Of a DNA stretch of 64,000 nt, positions 63,954 through 64,000 are shown piece by piece; positions within the stretch are counted from its first letter, which is position 1; each line of letters starts with the position of its first letter. The DNA is from Tabrizicola aquatica (GTDB lineage: Bacteria > Pseudomonadota > Alphaproteobacteria > Rhodobacterales > Rhodobacteraceae), in the NCBI RefSeq assembly GCF_002900975.1, contig NZ_PJON01000003.1, forward strand, positions 186,001 to 250,000, read 5' to 3'. Below the pieces are notes generated by a model. It worked only from the letters and a program-made list of their open reading frames with translations, did not search any database and was not told the origin of the DNA. Position numbers and translations under genes: made by a program.

Positions 63954-64000
63954 TCAGACCTTGACGAACGCCCCCGCCGCCAGCGGGCCGAAGGGCAGTT
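63954..64000 (-). CDS. Partial gene, C-terminus only
   Basis: The last 47 nt read, on the minus strand, as an open frame ending LPFGPLAAGAFVKV followed by TGA. The position after a convergent hairpin supports a real leftward gene that runs out of the window. Too little remains for identification. Confidence 0.4.
   Translation of the reverse strand, partial: LPFGPLAAGAFVKV

Overview
The window is high-GC DNA with the codon use, short overlapping operons and gene families of an alphaproteobacterium in the Rhodobacteraceae (Rhodobacter-like). Supporting signs are a gcrA cell-cycle regulator, a cheOp1-type chemotaxis operon with cheD and STAS genes but no cheB, several family-typical small proteins (DUF1467, DUF6455, IalB, PRC-barrel, GcrA) and many TGATG/ATGA stop-start overlaps. 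No rRNA, tRNA, CRISPR array, transposase or prophage was seen. The window reads as chromosomal core with small accessory inserts.

Layout. 0-2.3 kb: leftward membrane genes (CopD-like, CtaG-like) and an exported IalB protein. 2.65-11.4 kb: one leftward chemotaxis operon running, in transcription order, stand-alone periplasmic Cache-like protein, PAS-containing chemoreceptor, CheD, STAS protein, CheY, CheA, CheW, CheR, second CheY, small unknown protein. 11.75-14.4 kb: rightward sulfur module with a Crp/Fnr regulator, a DUF2892 membrane protein, two YeeE/YedE-type half-transporters and a metallo-beta-lactamase-fold persulfide dioxygenase-like enzyme. 14.5-28 kb: housekeeping genes (carB, pabB-pabC, methylmalonyl-CoA epimerase, aspS, nitroreductase, class II deacetylase). 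28-36 kb: small membrane and exported proteins, dgkA, rimO, AsmA and gcrA. 36-43.5 kb: a Hint-domain protein, argD-argF, hemerythrin, an ArsR/SRPBCC pair, DUF1993 plus isochorismatase-like hydrolase, and an MFS transporter. 43.6-57 kb: hrpB, meaB, rpmB, a rifamycin ADP-ribosyltransferase (arr), lepA, an AT-rich HNH endonuclease insert, tiny lipoproteins including an entericidin, a long-form purC, a fructokinase, dtd and a long-chain acyl-CoA ligase. 57-64 kb: an ABC exporter, a tight four-gene operon of three alpha/beta hydrolases around a threonine dehydratase-like enzyme, and an enolase-superfamily dehydratase.

How parts work together. The chemotaxis operon encodes a nearly complete signalling array; CheR and CheD could be recruited by the receptor's C-terminal aromatic-acidic tail, and the secreted Cache protein is a plausible sensory partner. 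The sulfur module should import or export sulfur species and oxidise persulfides, with a two-cysteine regulator as its probable sensor. mce and meaB serve propionyl/methylmalonyl-CoA metabolism, but the mutase itself is not in the window.

Most notable for follow-up: the secreted Cache/receptor pair, the two-cysteine Crp/Fnr protein, the hydrolase operon whose middle hydrolase has lost its nucleophile serine, two families of dispersed intergenic repeats, and the orphan NUMOD4-HNH gene. I found no clear large novel system; the candidates above are modest and are stated with their limits.
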